Assembly (NCBI GenBank): GCA_964016875.1
Contig: OZ024724.1
Location: forward strand, 31,643,786-31,707,785
From: Fallopia convolvulus
Lineage: Eukaryota > Streptophyta > Magnoliopsida > Caryophyllales > Polygonaceae
Direction: 5' to 3'
DNA length: 64,000 nt
A program made the position numbers and the translations under genes. Below the pieces are notes generated by a model. The model was not told where the DNA came from and did not search any database. It saw only the letters and a list, made by a program, of their open reading frames with translations. Positions 35,596 to 47,658 of this stretch are shown here, in pieces (position 1 is the stretch's first letter; each line of letters starts with the position of its first letter).

Positions 35596-38500
35596 TCCTC
35601 CCCCCTTGAGTGGGAAGCGTCCCCGCTTCCTCAAAATCAAAATCCGGCTCAACAAAGGGAGAAAGATCTGACACGTTGACCGTTGCATGTACATTGCCAT
35701 ATGAATCCGGAAGGTCCAACCTGTAAGCGTTGGGACCAATTCGCTCAAGAATACGAAATGGCCCATCACCACGTTGATGGAGCTTGGTCTTCCGGGCTGT
35801 CGGGAACCGTTCCTTGTGCAAATGGAGCCACACAAGATCGTCAGGCTCAAAAATCATAGACACACGACCCCGGTTGTGTTGCGCTGAGTACTGAATAGCG
35901 CGCCACGTAAGGTGCGCCTTTGTACTAGCGTGGAGTTGCTGAATGTGGTTGGCTCGATTAGCGGCATCAACATGTTCTCCTTGCTTCAACGGCTTGGGAA
36001 CCAAATCCAAAGGCGTAATGGGATTGCGCCCATAAATGACCTCAAACGGAGTCAAAAAAATGCGCCGAATGTTTGGACCTGTTATAGCAAAACTCAAGGG
36101 CAGAAAGTAAGTCCTCCCACCGGCGTGGGTTTGATTTGAGCATCACTCGTAAGAGTGAGCCCAAGGTATGGTTGGTGACCTCCGTTTGGTCATCCGTTGG
36201 GGGTGATAACTAGTAGAAAATAATAATTTGGTGCCGAGTTTCCCCCAAAGTGTTCTCCAAAAATGGCCCACAAACTTGGTGTCCCGATCACTAATAATAG
36301 TTCTCAGCACACCATGGTATTTTACCACATTGTCAAAGAAGAAAGAAGCCACTTCCGTAGCGTTATTCGTACTTTTACAAGTGATAAAATGAGCCATCTT
36401 AAAGAATCGGCACAGAACAACAAAAATGGAATCTTTGCCTCGCTTTGACATAGGCAAGCCCGTAATGAAGTCCATCGAAATGTCCTCCCACGGAATGTTA
36501 GGCATAGGCAAAGGCGAGTAAAGTCCATAAGGTGAAGTAGTTGACTTGGCCTTTCGGCATGGAACACAACTCCTACAGAATTTGGTGACATTAGAGACCA
36601 AGCTAGGCCAAAAGAAATGTTCACGCAAAGCTGCAACAGTTTTGTTCACCCCGAAATGGCCCCGTCCATGATGAGCCTCTTTAATTAAAAGGTGCCTTAT
36701 AGACGAGGCTGGAATACACAGTTTCCCAGCCTTGTATAAGTAACCGTCATCTAAAAAATAAGAGTCCCACTCACGATGAACCGAGCACTTCTCAAAGATT
36801 GGTCCAAAGAAAGGATATGAAGCATAAAGCTCCTTAATCAAAGAGAATCCAAGTAAATGAGTTTGCAATTGAGTAAGAAGCACATACCTGCGAGAAAGGG
36901 CGTCGACGACCACATTCTCATTTCCTTTCTTGTGTTGGACGACATACGGAAATGTCTCCAAGAATTCCACCCATCGAGCATGTCTTCTATTCAAATGTGC
37001 TTGGCTCTTGAGGTAAGAAAGCGCCGCATGATCACTATGGATCAAAAATTCCCGCGACCACAAGTAGTGCTTCCAAGTTTGGAGCACTCGGATTAAGGAA
37101 TATAGCTCCTTGTCGTATGTCGAATAATTGAGCTGTGCCCCGGTGAGCTTTTCGCTAAAATAAGCGATTGGCTTCTTCTCTTGGTGGAGGACGCCTCCAA
37201 TGCCAGTGTTAGAAGCATCGCATTCCACCTCAAAAGGCCTAGAAAAATCCGGCAATTGTAGCAAGGGCGCATGGCTCAAGGCATCCTTCAAATCTTGGAA
37301 CGCCCTCTCGTGGTGCTGTTTCCATTCTATAACAGTGCCCTTTTTGTCAAGGCATGTAGGGGCGCCGCTACAGAAGAGAAATTGCGCACACACCGACGAT
37401 AAAATTCGGCCATGCCCAAGAAAGAACGAACCATGGTAGCGGTGGTAGGCGTAGGCCACTCCGTGATGGCCTTAATTTTAGCATCATCCACCTGTAAACC
37501 ACAAGAAGACACCACAAAGTCAAGAAAGATAGTGGATGGGCTACAAAAAGTACACTTAGCCAAATTGGCAAAAAGTGTCTCTCGGCGCAAGCGCGCCAGA
37601 ACGAGCCTCAAATGGTCCACGTGGTTAGCCAAAGTCTTAGAATAAATTAAAATATCATCAAAATAGACCATGAGGAACTTACCAATAAAATCACAAAGGA
37701 CGTGATTCATCAATCGCATGAATGTGCTCGGCGCATTGGTGAGGCCAAAGGGCATCACTAACCACTCGTAAAGACCGAATTTGGTCTTGAAAGCGGTTTT
37801 CCACTCATCTCCTTCTTTCATCCGGATTTGATGATATCCGGACTTCAAGTCAATCTTAGAAAAGATGGAGGCGCCATGAAGCTCATCCAACATGGCATCG
37901 AGTCGAGGAATCGGATGCCGGTATTTGACGGTAATCTGATTGATAGCTCGGCAATCCATGCACATGCGCCAAGAGCCGTCCTTTTAGGGACAAGGATGAC
38001 TGGCACACCACAAGGACTCATCGACTCTCTAACATAGCCTCTGACCCGGGAACTTCACAAACAGGTTCAGGAGCTCTATTGGGCAACGAAGAACCGGGCA
38101 CCAAATCGATTTGGTGCTCCATACCTCGTATAGGTGGCAATCCAGCAAGCAACTCGTTAGGAAAAACATCTTTGAATTCACTAAGTAAGGAAGTTACCTC
38201 ATTTGTCAATGCCGGGGTGTCGGTGCTAGAAGATGTCAAGTACATCGACACCAAAAGAAAGCATGGGGCGCGGCCTTGCAACGATGCTGTGATGGACGAC
38301 GGACGGGCCAACAGGAGGCAACGCTCGAACAAGCCTTGTAGGGGCGGCCTAGGCGGTGCCGGTTGGCGAGGCCGCTGTTGTGGTTGTTGTGGTGGCGCCT
38401 TGTTCGAAGCAGACGGATGTGTACCGTTTCCTTGCTCATCAAAGAGGTTGGGTTTGGGTACACTCTTGGCTTTGCTAGCTTTTTCCTCCGCCTCAATCGC

Positions 38501-38671
38501 TTTTTGGTGATCCCGTTGAACCCGATCCTGCAAAATCTCACTTGGCGACATAGGTAAGAGCTTGACACGCTTCCCGTGGTACGTAAACACATACGTGTTC
38601 AAGTAGCCATCGTGAAGGACACGGTTATTGAATTGCCATGGGAGTCCCAACAATAAATGTGTGACGTCCAT
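35576..38671 (-). pseudogene. Ty3 pol: RT, RNase H, integrase
   Basis: Minus-strand segments are as follows. 38018-38671 is the linker after protease (SLLSEFKDVFPNEL). 37327-37965 is RT with SKIDLKSGYHQIRM and catalytic YFDDILIYS. 36143-37459 is RNase H (VECDASNTGIGGVL, TYDKELYSL) and the integrase zinc finger and core (HHGRGHFGVNKT, CRSCVPCRKAK, then DFITGLP and IISDRDTKF). 35576-36097 is the integrase C-terminus (VWLHLHKERFP, RGDGPFRILERI, NVSDLSPF). At least three frame breaks (about 38020, 37400 and 36140) occur. Catalytic motifs are otherwise kept. Confidence 0.88.
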
Positions 38672-38676
38672 TGCAA

Positions 38677-41044
38677 CTACATCACAAAGAATAGTATCTG
38701 TATAAGGACCAATAGCAAAGTAAATGGTACATTGTTTAGTAACTTGCGTACCTGAGCTAGACGAAAGCCATTTATATTGAAGACCATAAGTAGCCGGTGT
38801 GGAGTGGTAGGCAACCCAAGATGTTCGACCACCTTTTCATTAACCAAGTTAGTGCAGCACCCGGAATCAATGATGATACTTAAGCTCGCTGAACCAACCA
38901 GAGCTCGAGTGTGAAAAAGATTTTCCCGCTGGTCATTGAGATTGTTTTCACGAAGGATCAAAGCCTTTCGAGAAACCAAACCCAACGGAGTCCCCATATT
39001 AGCCGGCAATGGAGCACAATCCAATTCCTCGGCAAGAGGAACCGAATACTCCTCCTCCAATGGTGTCGGTGTTGAAATCTCCTCTTCTTCATCCATGGAC
39101 TCGTAACCAGCTGAAGCTTGGACAAACATCACCTTCTTGCGGTTGGGGCAGTCTTTTTGGTAGTGATCGCGGCCACCGCTAGTGTAGCATTCCAAATCAC
39201 GGGCTCTCTCACGGCCTGGTTGTGCCGGCTTTTGGGTAGCCGTGCGTGACGGTGTGGGAGCCGTGGTTTTGCCCAAAGAAGTAGAAGAACCCTGTCCTAC
39301 ACCAGCACTAGATTTTTCGTTAGTATTAAAACCATATGACCGAGGGTTAGAAGAAACATACTTGCCCGACGATGTGCGGGAACCATAACTCTTATTGCGT
39401 ACATGTTGTTGATGAATTTTCATGGTCGTATGCACTAGTGTGTTGATATCCTTATTAGGAAGGATCTCAAGCTGATCTTTAATAGGCAAATTCAGACCAC
39501 TAATAAATTTAGTACGCAATGTGGATAGAGCAACACTAATATTCGCCTGGAAAAACATGTCCTCTAATTTTTCGAAATACTCAATAGACAAAGATCCTTG
39601 GCGAAATTTAGCGATTTCCAAGCGCATTTGATTATTGTAATCAGTTGGAATGTATTTTTGAGTCATAACATAGACCAACTGATCCAATGTAGTTACTACG
39701 GTAAGACCTAGACGCAAACGATCATCCACAAAGCGTTGCCACCAAACCCGGGCTGAAACACAAAAATGTAAGGTAGCCGCTTGTACATGCTCATAAGCGG
39801 GAATATTACAATAGCACAAAGTATTGCCATCGCAGTAACCCATTCTAGAAAGACCGCAGGGTCATGATGCCCTTCAAACGGTTCAATCTTGATCTTGATT
39901 TCGTGTCGTTGGTACCGGGGAGCGTCCCGATTGCCATTAGCAACACGAACGTCATGGCCACGATCAATAGGGGACCTAGGCCGTGCCGGCACCTTCCCGT
40001 AATAATGGTCCTGCCCTTGATGATGTTGCCAGAGTGGGGCTTGGGGGTGCCGCTCGGTAACATGATCATAGGCGGGCCGATTTCGATGCGTTTGGGTATT
40101 ACCATAATTAGGAGTGGGGCCCTGCGGAATCCAATCCGATGGACGCTCATTCAATTCAGGAGGATCCCCCAACGCTGGAAAATTATGAGGGTTAACCATG
40201 CCCGAATCTTCAATTTGTTCATCATCGAACTCCTTGAAGTCGTCATGGATAACCGATGTAGCAAAATTGTACTCCAAGGAACCATGTCGACGATTGTGAC
40301 TCGGTTCCCTCTCATATGGCCTATAGGTCGTTGCAAAAGCATTATGGTCCAATGCCGGTGCCGGAAAGCGTTGGTCATGCATTCCATAAAGCCGGCGTGC
40401 TCTAGCGTCGTCCATAAATTGTGGGCGATTTGGAGCACCAAACGAGGTGGTAGCATAGTAGCCATCATCCTCGGGACCATAAGAATCAAAAACAGGTGGT
40501 TGAGAATACATACCTTGGTCTTCGACGTAGGCACTCGAAGGTGGAGCATTAGCAACGGATCGCTATGCAAAACGTGGGCTACCTGACCTTGCCTTGATTC
40601 AGGTACGACCTCCACCGATGGCGGATTTGGCTCAACGGGGCCCTTGTTCTTGTGGCGGGGGTCCTGTGTTGCAAGCGGTGCAGGTTGAGTATGCACGACC
40701 GGAACCACCAATGTTGTCGGCTCGCCAATTGTGATCTCGGTGGCCTTGTCGCGGGCACGCGTCAATGGCCCAGGAGGGAGTTGTTGTGGCGCCGGGGGGC
40801 CAGCCAAGACAGGGTCTTGTGGTGGAACTGACGTATTGACGCCCGGTTGCGGCATTGTAGCCAATGTTGGTTGCGGAGTAAGGGCGGCCAGCTGGGCGGC
40901 AAATTGAATTTTCATATCGGCCATTTGTTGCTTTAAAAGAGCAATTTCTTGCTCCATAGTTATGGCCTCAATCAAGGCAGTTAGATTGAGTGTAGGATGA
41001 TCCTCCTTATTTTGCAAAGCACCTAAATCAGAAGGAGAAGACAT
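38677..41044 (-). pseudogene. Ty3 gag and protease
   Basis: The likely start is the Met at 41044 (MSSPSDLGALQ). Long low-complexity Pro-rich N-terminal extension with GPLTRARDKATE (about 40745-40780), then IKIEPFEGHHDPAVFLEW (about 39860), the retro-gag entry motif, and the gag core in 38677-39843. The zinc knuckle reads CYTSGGRDHYQKDC, with the second Cys replaced by Ser. The protease has the IIDSGCCTNLV active site, with DSG in place of DTG. Frame breaks lie near 40500 and 39850. Confidence 0.82.
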
Positions 41045-41119
41045 GGCGAGTAATAAAGAACAAAACGAACAATAGCAAGCAAACACACAAAGTCTTAGCT
41101 CTTGATTCGAGCAGTGCAC

Positions 41120-41755
41120 TCACACAAGGTCACGGGTGGCTCTTTGTGCGAGAGGCGGCTTAGGCTCACGAGTAAAACAATGGTGTTATTGAACAAAGCA
41201 AAGTAAAGCAAGATATAAACCCACACAATTTAGTAATATCAAACAAGTAGTACTAATCAAACAAGTGATGAAGCAAGCACTAACAATTGTTGAAATCACT
41301 AACAAGGTGTGGTTATGGCTTACCTTATTTTGGCTTTACCACCCACAATTTTCTTCTCTTTTTTTTTTGAACAAATGTGGTTAATGGCCTTATTTTGGCT
41401 ATGCCACCACAACTGAATTTTTATTTTTGAATAAGGAGGGCCGATTTTTTTTTTGTGTGTACTGTTTATGCTGAATTTTGGTACCCTCAAACAAGCAACG
41501 ATAGGTAGTGAGAATTATAGTTCAATGCAATCAAAACAAGAAAGATAGCCTATCAAGTAATTGAAAATTACTAACGATGGGAAATCAATCAAGCAATATT
41601 AACGCAATGAACAAATCACACCACTATTAAACCCTAAGGGACAAGGACAATTAATTAGGGTTTGGCTTAATTTTTTTTTTGATTTTTGATGATTTAATGG
41701 CGGAAATATGGTGGTGAAAGTGCAAAGATCGAATCATGAGACTTACAAGAGGATG
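41120..41755. other. 5' untranslated internal region of the Ty3 element
   Basis: Non-coding leader between the primer binding site and gag. It contains two T-rich runs following repeated 'gtggttatggc' phrases (about 41301 and 41380), suggesting a local duplication. Confidence 0.5.
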
Positions 41756-41767
41756 GCTCTGATGCCA
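41756..41767 (-). other. Primer binding site, initiator tRNA-Met type
   Basis: The minus strand reads TGGCATCAGAGC, one base from TGGTATCAGAGC, 2 bp from the 5' LTR. Confidence 0.85.
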
Positions 41768-41769
41768 GT

Positions 41770-42781
41770 TGATGCGTTTCGACTCGCTACCAGGACCGAC
41801 GTCTCGTATTCTGAATCCCGTCTCGATCTTCATTGAACAACAAAGCAAAAGCAAGCGAGATAGAGCACGCAAGGGCGCGCGATTTGAGATTGATGGTACG
41901 ACGCTAGGGTTCTAGCGGCGTCTTGAGGTGGTATTGATTCCGACAAGCAAAACCTCAGAATAATTGTAGGGCGATTGGAAGAAGGATAGAAGGATTGTGA
42001 CGCCTGATGCCTAGGGAAGAGAAACTCGATTCAACAAAGGCAAATTCAATTCAATTCAAGCGTAACTGAAAATATGAGAGTCTCACAATTTTAATAGAAA
42101 GTAAGTCTAAACCTAGAAACCCTAGGGAGAATGGGCCCAAGCATGCAAGCCCAACCCATCTCGCTAATTAAAATAAATAGCGGAAATATAAATAATACCA
42201 AATTAAGTAATCTTTCTATTAAAATCCCAAAATAAAATATTAAGATAGAAACCCGAAGACCCGAGGCCTCGGAAAGACTCGCGATAGATCCGAATCACCG
42301 CCAGTCGGGGCGCGTTTTGGCCCAGGAGAGCGCGGGCGCGCTCTCAGGGTCTAGACCGCGCCCAAGGATGTCGGCATTCTGCGGCCGGGGCGCGGGCACG
42401 CCCGGCCAGAGCGCGGTCGCGCTCTCGGCGTGTTGCCCTCGCTCAGAGGAGGCCGTTTTCTGCGGTGTCGGCGCGGCATCCATCTGCCAGAGCGCGGGGG
42501 CGCTCCGCATGAGCTTGTCCGCGCCGTCGGTGATCCTTCCGAAAAAACTTGGCTCGACTCCCGACTCCTCCAATTGATCCAAAAATGCGTCTTGAACCAA
42601 AGATGTCATCAATATAGTCCAAGGCGGGTCTTGAACCGAACTCACGGATTGGTTAGCTCTTCTTAAGATAGAACGCGTAGCCCGACCTATGGCCTTGGCA
42701 CGAGCACGCGTCAAGGGTCCGTTGGATCGAACCGACATGGCCTCCTCTTCCTCAGCGGCCGTCATAGTGGCAAACACATCA
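41770..42781 (-). repeat. 5' LTR of the Ty3 element (1012 bp)
   Basis: Like the 3' LTR but with three GC-rich palindromic units at about 42327-42345, 42410-42425 and 42491-42503 instead of one. The end of the polyprotein frame (SVRSNGPLTRARAKAIGRAT) is encoded within it. Confidence 0.88.
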
Positions 42782-42786
42782 CTAAC

Positions 42787-45700
42787 TTTCACAAAACCTA
42801 TTGAAAACAAAGAGCGAAAATAAAACATATAAAACTAATTGATACAAATGATGGATATTTTCACAAAATAGTAAATGGGCATCGAAATAAGAAAATTATT
42901 AGGGAAATCAAGGCTAATGATGGAACACAAATTTATGGTGAAACCAATATCAGTAATGAAATATGAAATGATTTCAAAAAACGATACATCAAGGAACCAA
43001 TAAACACTGCGATCCTAGGAGATTATCAACACTTAATAACAGAGGAGATAACTAACACTGATAACAATGAATTAACCAAAGCGGTTCCTAACGAGGAAAT
43101 TAGGAGTGTGTTATTGTCTTATTGAACATTAGGTTTGATAAATCACCAAGACCATATGACAAGTTTGTAGAATTTTATAAAATGTACTAGGTTATAGTAT
43201 GACAATCAGTAATCAAAGCAGTTAAAAGTTTTTTCCATTTTTAAAAGATCTTAAAGCAAATAAACCATACTTTCATTACTTTGATCTTTAAATGAGATAA
43301 CCCAAATTCCACAAACCATTATAATAGACCAATTAGTCTATGATCAACAATATATATAGTAATAGCAAAAATCATTACTGAACGATTAAAAAATGGAATG
43401 GGAAAACTTAACGACCCTTTACAAGGAGCTTTCGTTGCCAACAGAGTAATACAAGATAATGTACTAATTTCGCACGAAATCTTCCATTTATTTAAAGGAC
43501 AAAAGAACAAAGATGGCTAGATATGGAAAAAGCTTTTGACAGAGTAGATTGAGATTTCTTATTCTCTGTAGTGGACAAGCTTGGGTTCGGCGAAAAAATT
43601 CATAGGTTGGATTCCAAAATGTGTTAAAATAGTATCGTTTTCGGTCTTGGAGAATAATGGACCCATTGAACCTGTTTTTCCTAAATATGGACTCGGAAAA
43701 GGAGATCCACTCTCCCCTACCCATTTATTTTAGGCATAGAAATTTTAGCTCGAAGACTCCAACAAGTATGTTTGGCATATAAGACAGTTGGTTTTGCGCT
43801 TGCCCGAGCTGGAGCTAAAATCCCCTTTCTATCTTTTGTAGATGATATTATTATCTTTTCTAAAGCAACCCACTCTAATTGTGTCTCAATCAAACGAATC
43901 GTTGATGAATATTGTTAGATCTTTGGACAAAAAGTGAACATCATAATCAGCTTTCCAAACCTCGAAAATAGTCTCAAACCAACAAAAACAAAGAATCCAA
44001 CAAGCATTAAACATTACGACAATGACAGACTTGGAAAAATATCTTGGCTATACCCAATTATCAATGGAGCAGTAAATAGAGAAACGTTTAAAGATACAAT
44101 TGGGAAGGCCAAAGCTCAGTTGAGCAAATGGAAGGCAAGCTTTTTATCCCAAGAGGGACAAAAAGTTCTCATACGATCAAACCTTGCAACCAAACCAAAC
44201 TACCAAATGCAAAGCTTTATGTTACCCACAAATGTGCATAATGAGTTAGATAAAACAAACAAAGGTTTCTTTTGGAATAAAAGGAAACATTACAACCGCT
44301 TATAAGGTGAGTGTTGGGAGGGATTTATTTGACAACAAATAAATTTGTAGTCAAGACCTCATTGAGTATAGCGAAGTCAAGATCGTCCACGGGAAGCAAG
44401 GTTGTTTGATTACTAAACTAAGAAAGCACATAAACAAAGTAAAACCGAAACAAAAGAAGAAAACAAGACTACGACAGTCGTCGGTACCGACCTTGTCAGG
44501 GTCGGTAACGATGCTGGGTACAAACTAAGCAAACGAACACAAACAACTGCAGACTCAGTACCCACATGCGTACCTCGGTAACGAGTCTGTAGGTGAGTAA
44601 AACGAAGGTAATTCAAAGGTAAAAAGATCTAGGACAAGGGCTACCACAACATAATCATGCATATGAACTAGTGTGAAGGATAAATATCATGCCTCAAGAA
44701 TAAAGTTATCAACTTTCGTTGACCTAAGCAAGCAAATCAATCAATTTTCGTAAATCAATTCACTTTCTACTTATTTTGACTCCAAAGCTCGAAACGTTTG
44801 TTACCGAACAATATCAACATTCAAGATTGCAACTTTCTCTTTCAATCAAGCAATAAACTCAAATTACTTCGACTTTCGTCTAAGTATAAGCTCAAAACAA
44901 GTAGTTAAAGGATAAAAGGCAATCAAACATTCAACACACATATTCAATCATGCATAACTATGTCGGATTTCAACCCCGATGATAGAAAAGTAGACTACTC
45001 ACTCATGATTGAGATAAAGCAAACAACTAGATTGAATGAAAACATTGAAATAAAAGCTTACTTGAATTATAAAAATCTCGTCTTTGAAACACAATCACGT
45101 TCGAAATCGAAGGACAAATGAAACAAGAGACTCGAACTCAATCTCTCTCTCGATCGAACCAAACAATCGTTTTTCCAAAAACTAACGAACTCTCCTCTCT
45201 CCTTAAACTAGACTAGAACAAGGGTATTTATACTAAAAGAAACTATCTAACAAGGGTCCTAAAAGATAGAAATTTTCCTAACTAAAAAGATTACAAGATA
45301 AAAGATAGAATTTCTGAAAGTCGGCGCCGCCTACCGACACAGGTCACCTTGGTAACGACCTGCATAGGGTCAGTAGATTCTTGCTGAATTCTTTAGGTAA
45401 AACTCTTTCGCACAGCTCGGTACCGACCCTCACAGATCGGTAACGAGCTCTCTGTCTTGGGTTTTTGTACACTCTTCATAGCTTCTTCTTGGATTCAACG
45501 GGATTTTCACAGCGTATTCGTTCTTCTCTTTCTTTTTCACATATTCCACCATCCACCACTTGACTCTAACTCTCTCGAAATGCTCCCTTCTGCTTCGAAA
45601 AACTTGTAAAAACACAAAAACAGAGTAGCTTCCATACTTTTCACAAAATATGTAAACCTATCCAAAAACACACAAAACTAGCACTAAAACTCACTAAAAC

Positions 45701-46950
45701 TAAGCTAAACAACTAAACATAAACACCCAAAACAATACTAAAAACATGAACATCAGTGAGATAGAATATGTAATCCCAAATCTCATGGAAGGCTCGGAAT
45801 TTGAAAAACGAAGCACATGAACAAAGCGCTACAAATAAAATTGTTATGGAAAATTCAGACTGAACCAAACAATATATGGGTGCAAATAGTGACAGAAAAA
45901 TACCTTAGAAATGGTGATTTTTCTCATATAAACTCAAGTCTAACACCTCATGGCAGTGGAGAAATTTGATAAAACTAAAACCATCATTTGAAGAAGGCTT
46001 CATATGGCAAGTTGGTGACAGTAAAACAGTAAACTTTTGGTTTGATAGATGGGTTATGCAAGAACCACTTAGTTACTATGCTACTAACTTGAACACGATA
46101 AACATGGAAAACAAATTGCGGACTTTATATTAGTTGATAAAACTTGGAACATATCAACACTAAGGCATCAACTACCATAAGAAATTGTAGATGAGATTGT
46201 CAACATAACCATTCCAAGCAATGAAATCAAAGACCGACTTTACTGGGCGGCGAGCAAAAATGTCTGGTTCTCAACCGCTTCAGCCATAGACCACATAACA
46301 AAACTAAATAGTCACGACCCGAGCATGAACAACTAGATATGGAAACTTGATACGTTCCCAAAAGTAAAAAATTTCTTTTGGAAATAGATAATAATAGACT
46401 ACGAACAAATTCAAGACAACGGGTGAATCATATTCGGATCTCGGGGGGTGTATCATGTGCAATTGTGCTTATATGAAGACATCAACCACCTCTTTATCAA
46501 ATGTACTCACACACATAGAATTTGTAATAAGATAAATCCCAAAGTTGAACAAATTCCACAACAATTCGATATAAGAAAAAAGACGCCCAAGGTTAATTAT
46601 TAATGAACTAAAGCAACAAATAGGTATCAAAAGGTTCGCTAAATTAGTTGTAATTTGGTGGAAAATTTGACATCAATCAAATAAACTAGTATTTCAACAA
46701 ACACCAGATGAATTTATACCATACTTAGCCCACTACATCAAGATACAGATAATGATTTGCGAAAGAACAAGACGATGGGGTGAAGATGAAGCCAAAACAA
46801 TGGGTAAAAATAAAAACCAAGCAGGCAGAAGGTAGAAAGCAGAAACAAACATCGACTCTATATGGGGTAGACTAACCGAAAAAAATTGACTTGTTAAGAA
46901 CGATTTTTCTGGCCAAAAACCCCTAACTTCCTTATTAGAAAAAAAGTAAT
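42787..46950 (+). mobile_element. LINE-E, plant L1-type LINE, degenerate, 5'-truncated
   Basis: Plus-strand fragments: RT start (about 42850-43150), GKLNDPLQGAFVANRVIQDN (about 43400), FLSFVDDIIIFSKAT (about 43830-43870), then TDLEKYLGY and RETFKDTIGKAKAQLSKWKA (about 44020-44140). After the solo LTR come YLRNGDFSHINSSL (about 45905) and zinc-binding RVT motifs such as NVWFSTASAIDH (about 46260). A short A-run at about 46941-46948 may be the poly(A) remnant. The deduced protein is clearly the same family as LINE-B. Its 5' side meets the Ty3 element and may continue at 34637-34748. Confidence 0.82.
44311..45755 (-). mobile_element. Solo LTR, 1445 bp, inside LINE-E
   Basis: Starts TGTTGGGAGG, ends ATGAACATCA, with a perfect 5-bp duplication gtgag (44306-44310 and 45756-45760). 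Length and terminal style resemble the solo LTR at 9975-11424. Repeated TCGGTACCGACC and TCGGTAACGA words lie near 44480-44515, 44575 and 45417-45450. There is no coding region. Minus orientation is inferred from the TGATGTTCATG-like start. Confidence 0.83.
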
Positions 46951-47134
46951 ATTGCTTAATATTAAGGCTTGTTATGTAGGTCCTGGTCCATAAAGATGCA
47001 ACATATTTATTGGGAAGTTAATATGGTTTTTGATTATTTGATTTTTTTTCTTTTATCTTTTCTTTTTTTTGGTCAAAGCTTTTATCTTTTCCTTAGACTT
47101 GTTTGCATGTTTTGTTTGACTTGCTAAGAAGATA
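46951..47134. other. Short intergenic stretch
   Basis: T-rich; no feature recognised. Confidence 0.5.
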
Positions 47135-47386
47135 CCCCCTCCGTATAAGTCTATTTGTCTTTTTAGACTTAAAATCTTGTTCAAAAGAATTTGTCTTTTA
47201 ACATATTTTGGACACACTTTTCCCACTTTAACCCTTACATTTAATAAAAAAGTGAACTAATTTTCCCTCATTTTCATTTTCAATGCATAAAGTAAACATT
47301 TAATTAAGGGTATTTTTGTCTAATTTAAAATTTTTTTAATATATGTGTCCAACACTAAAAAGACAAGTAGACTTATATGGAGGGAG
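47135..47386. mobile_element. Stowaway-type MITE (252 bp)
   Basis: Flanked by TA (47133-47134 and 47387-47388), with terminal inverted repeats of about 30 bp starting CYCCCTCCRTATAAGTCTA. This is the classic Stowaway (Tc1/mariner) signature. The interior is AT-rich and non-coding. It lies about 270 bp beyond the 3' end of the PLETHORA-like gene. Confidence 0.9.
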
Positions 47387-47658
47387 TATTATTTCTTTGT
47401 TTGTTGATGATGTTAGGAGTAAAATTAATTCATATATAATTATTACATAATCCTTTTATTTGGATTAAAATTAATGGAAAGAACGGACTCTACCAAAACA
47501 AGAAAAAAAAGTAATAGGATTGATAAAAGTCAAAACAATTAATTTTTGATAAATAGTGCAGAGATGATGGAAACATAATAACAAAAAAAAAACAGCTGGT
47601 TTTGCTTGGTCCAAACTGTCTTGCAACCATATCCATTTACCAGTATCCGTTAATTAAT

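Larger units (their letters stand above)
34754..42781 (-). mobile_element. Chromovirus (CRM-like) Ty3 retrotransposon, complete ends
   Basis: LTRs 34754-35595 and 41770-42781 share near-identical sequence. Ends are TG...CA, with a perfect 5-bp duplication ctaac (34749-34753 and 42782-42786). A tRNA-Met PBS (41756-41767) and an AAGGGGGGAGGA polypurine tract (about 35596-35608) give minus orientation. The order is gag, protease, RT, RNase H, integrase, so Ty3 type. The integrase tail and the polyprotein end encoded inside the LTR (GPLTRARAKAIG) resemble CRM-type chromoviruses; the lineage is an inference. Frameshifts and stops make it non-autonomous today. Confidence 0.88.

Noticed and set aside
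39864..40586. 240-codon plus-strand ORF
   Set aside because: Antisense of the Ty3 gag region, with no protein motif of its own.
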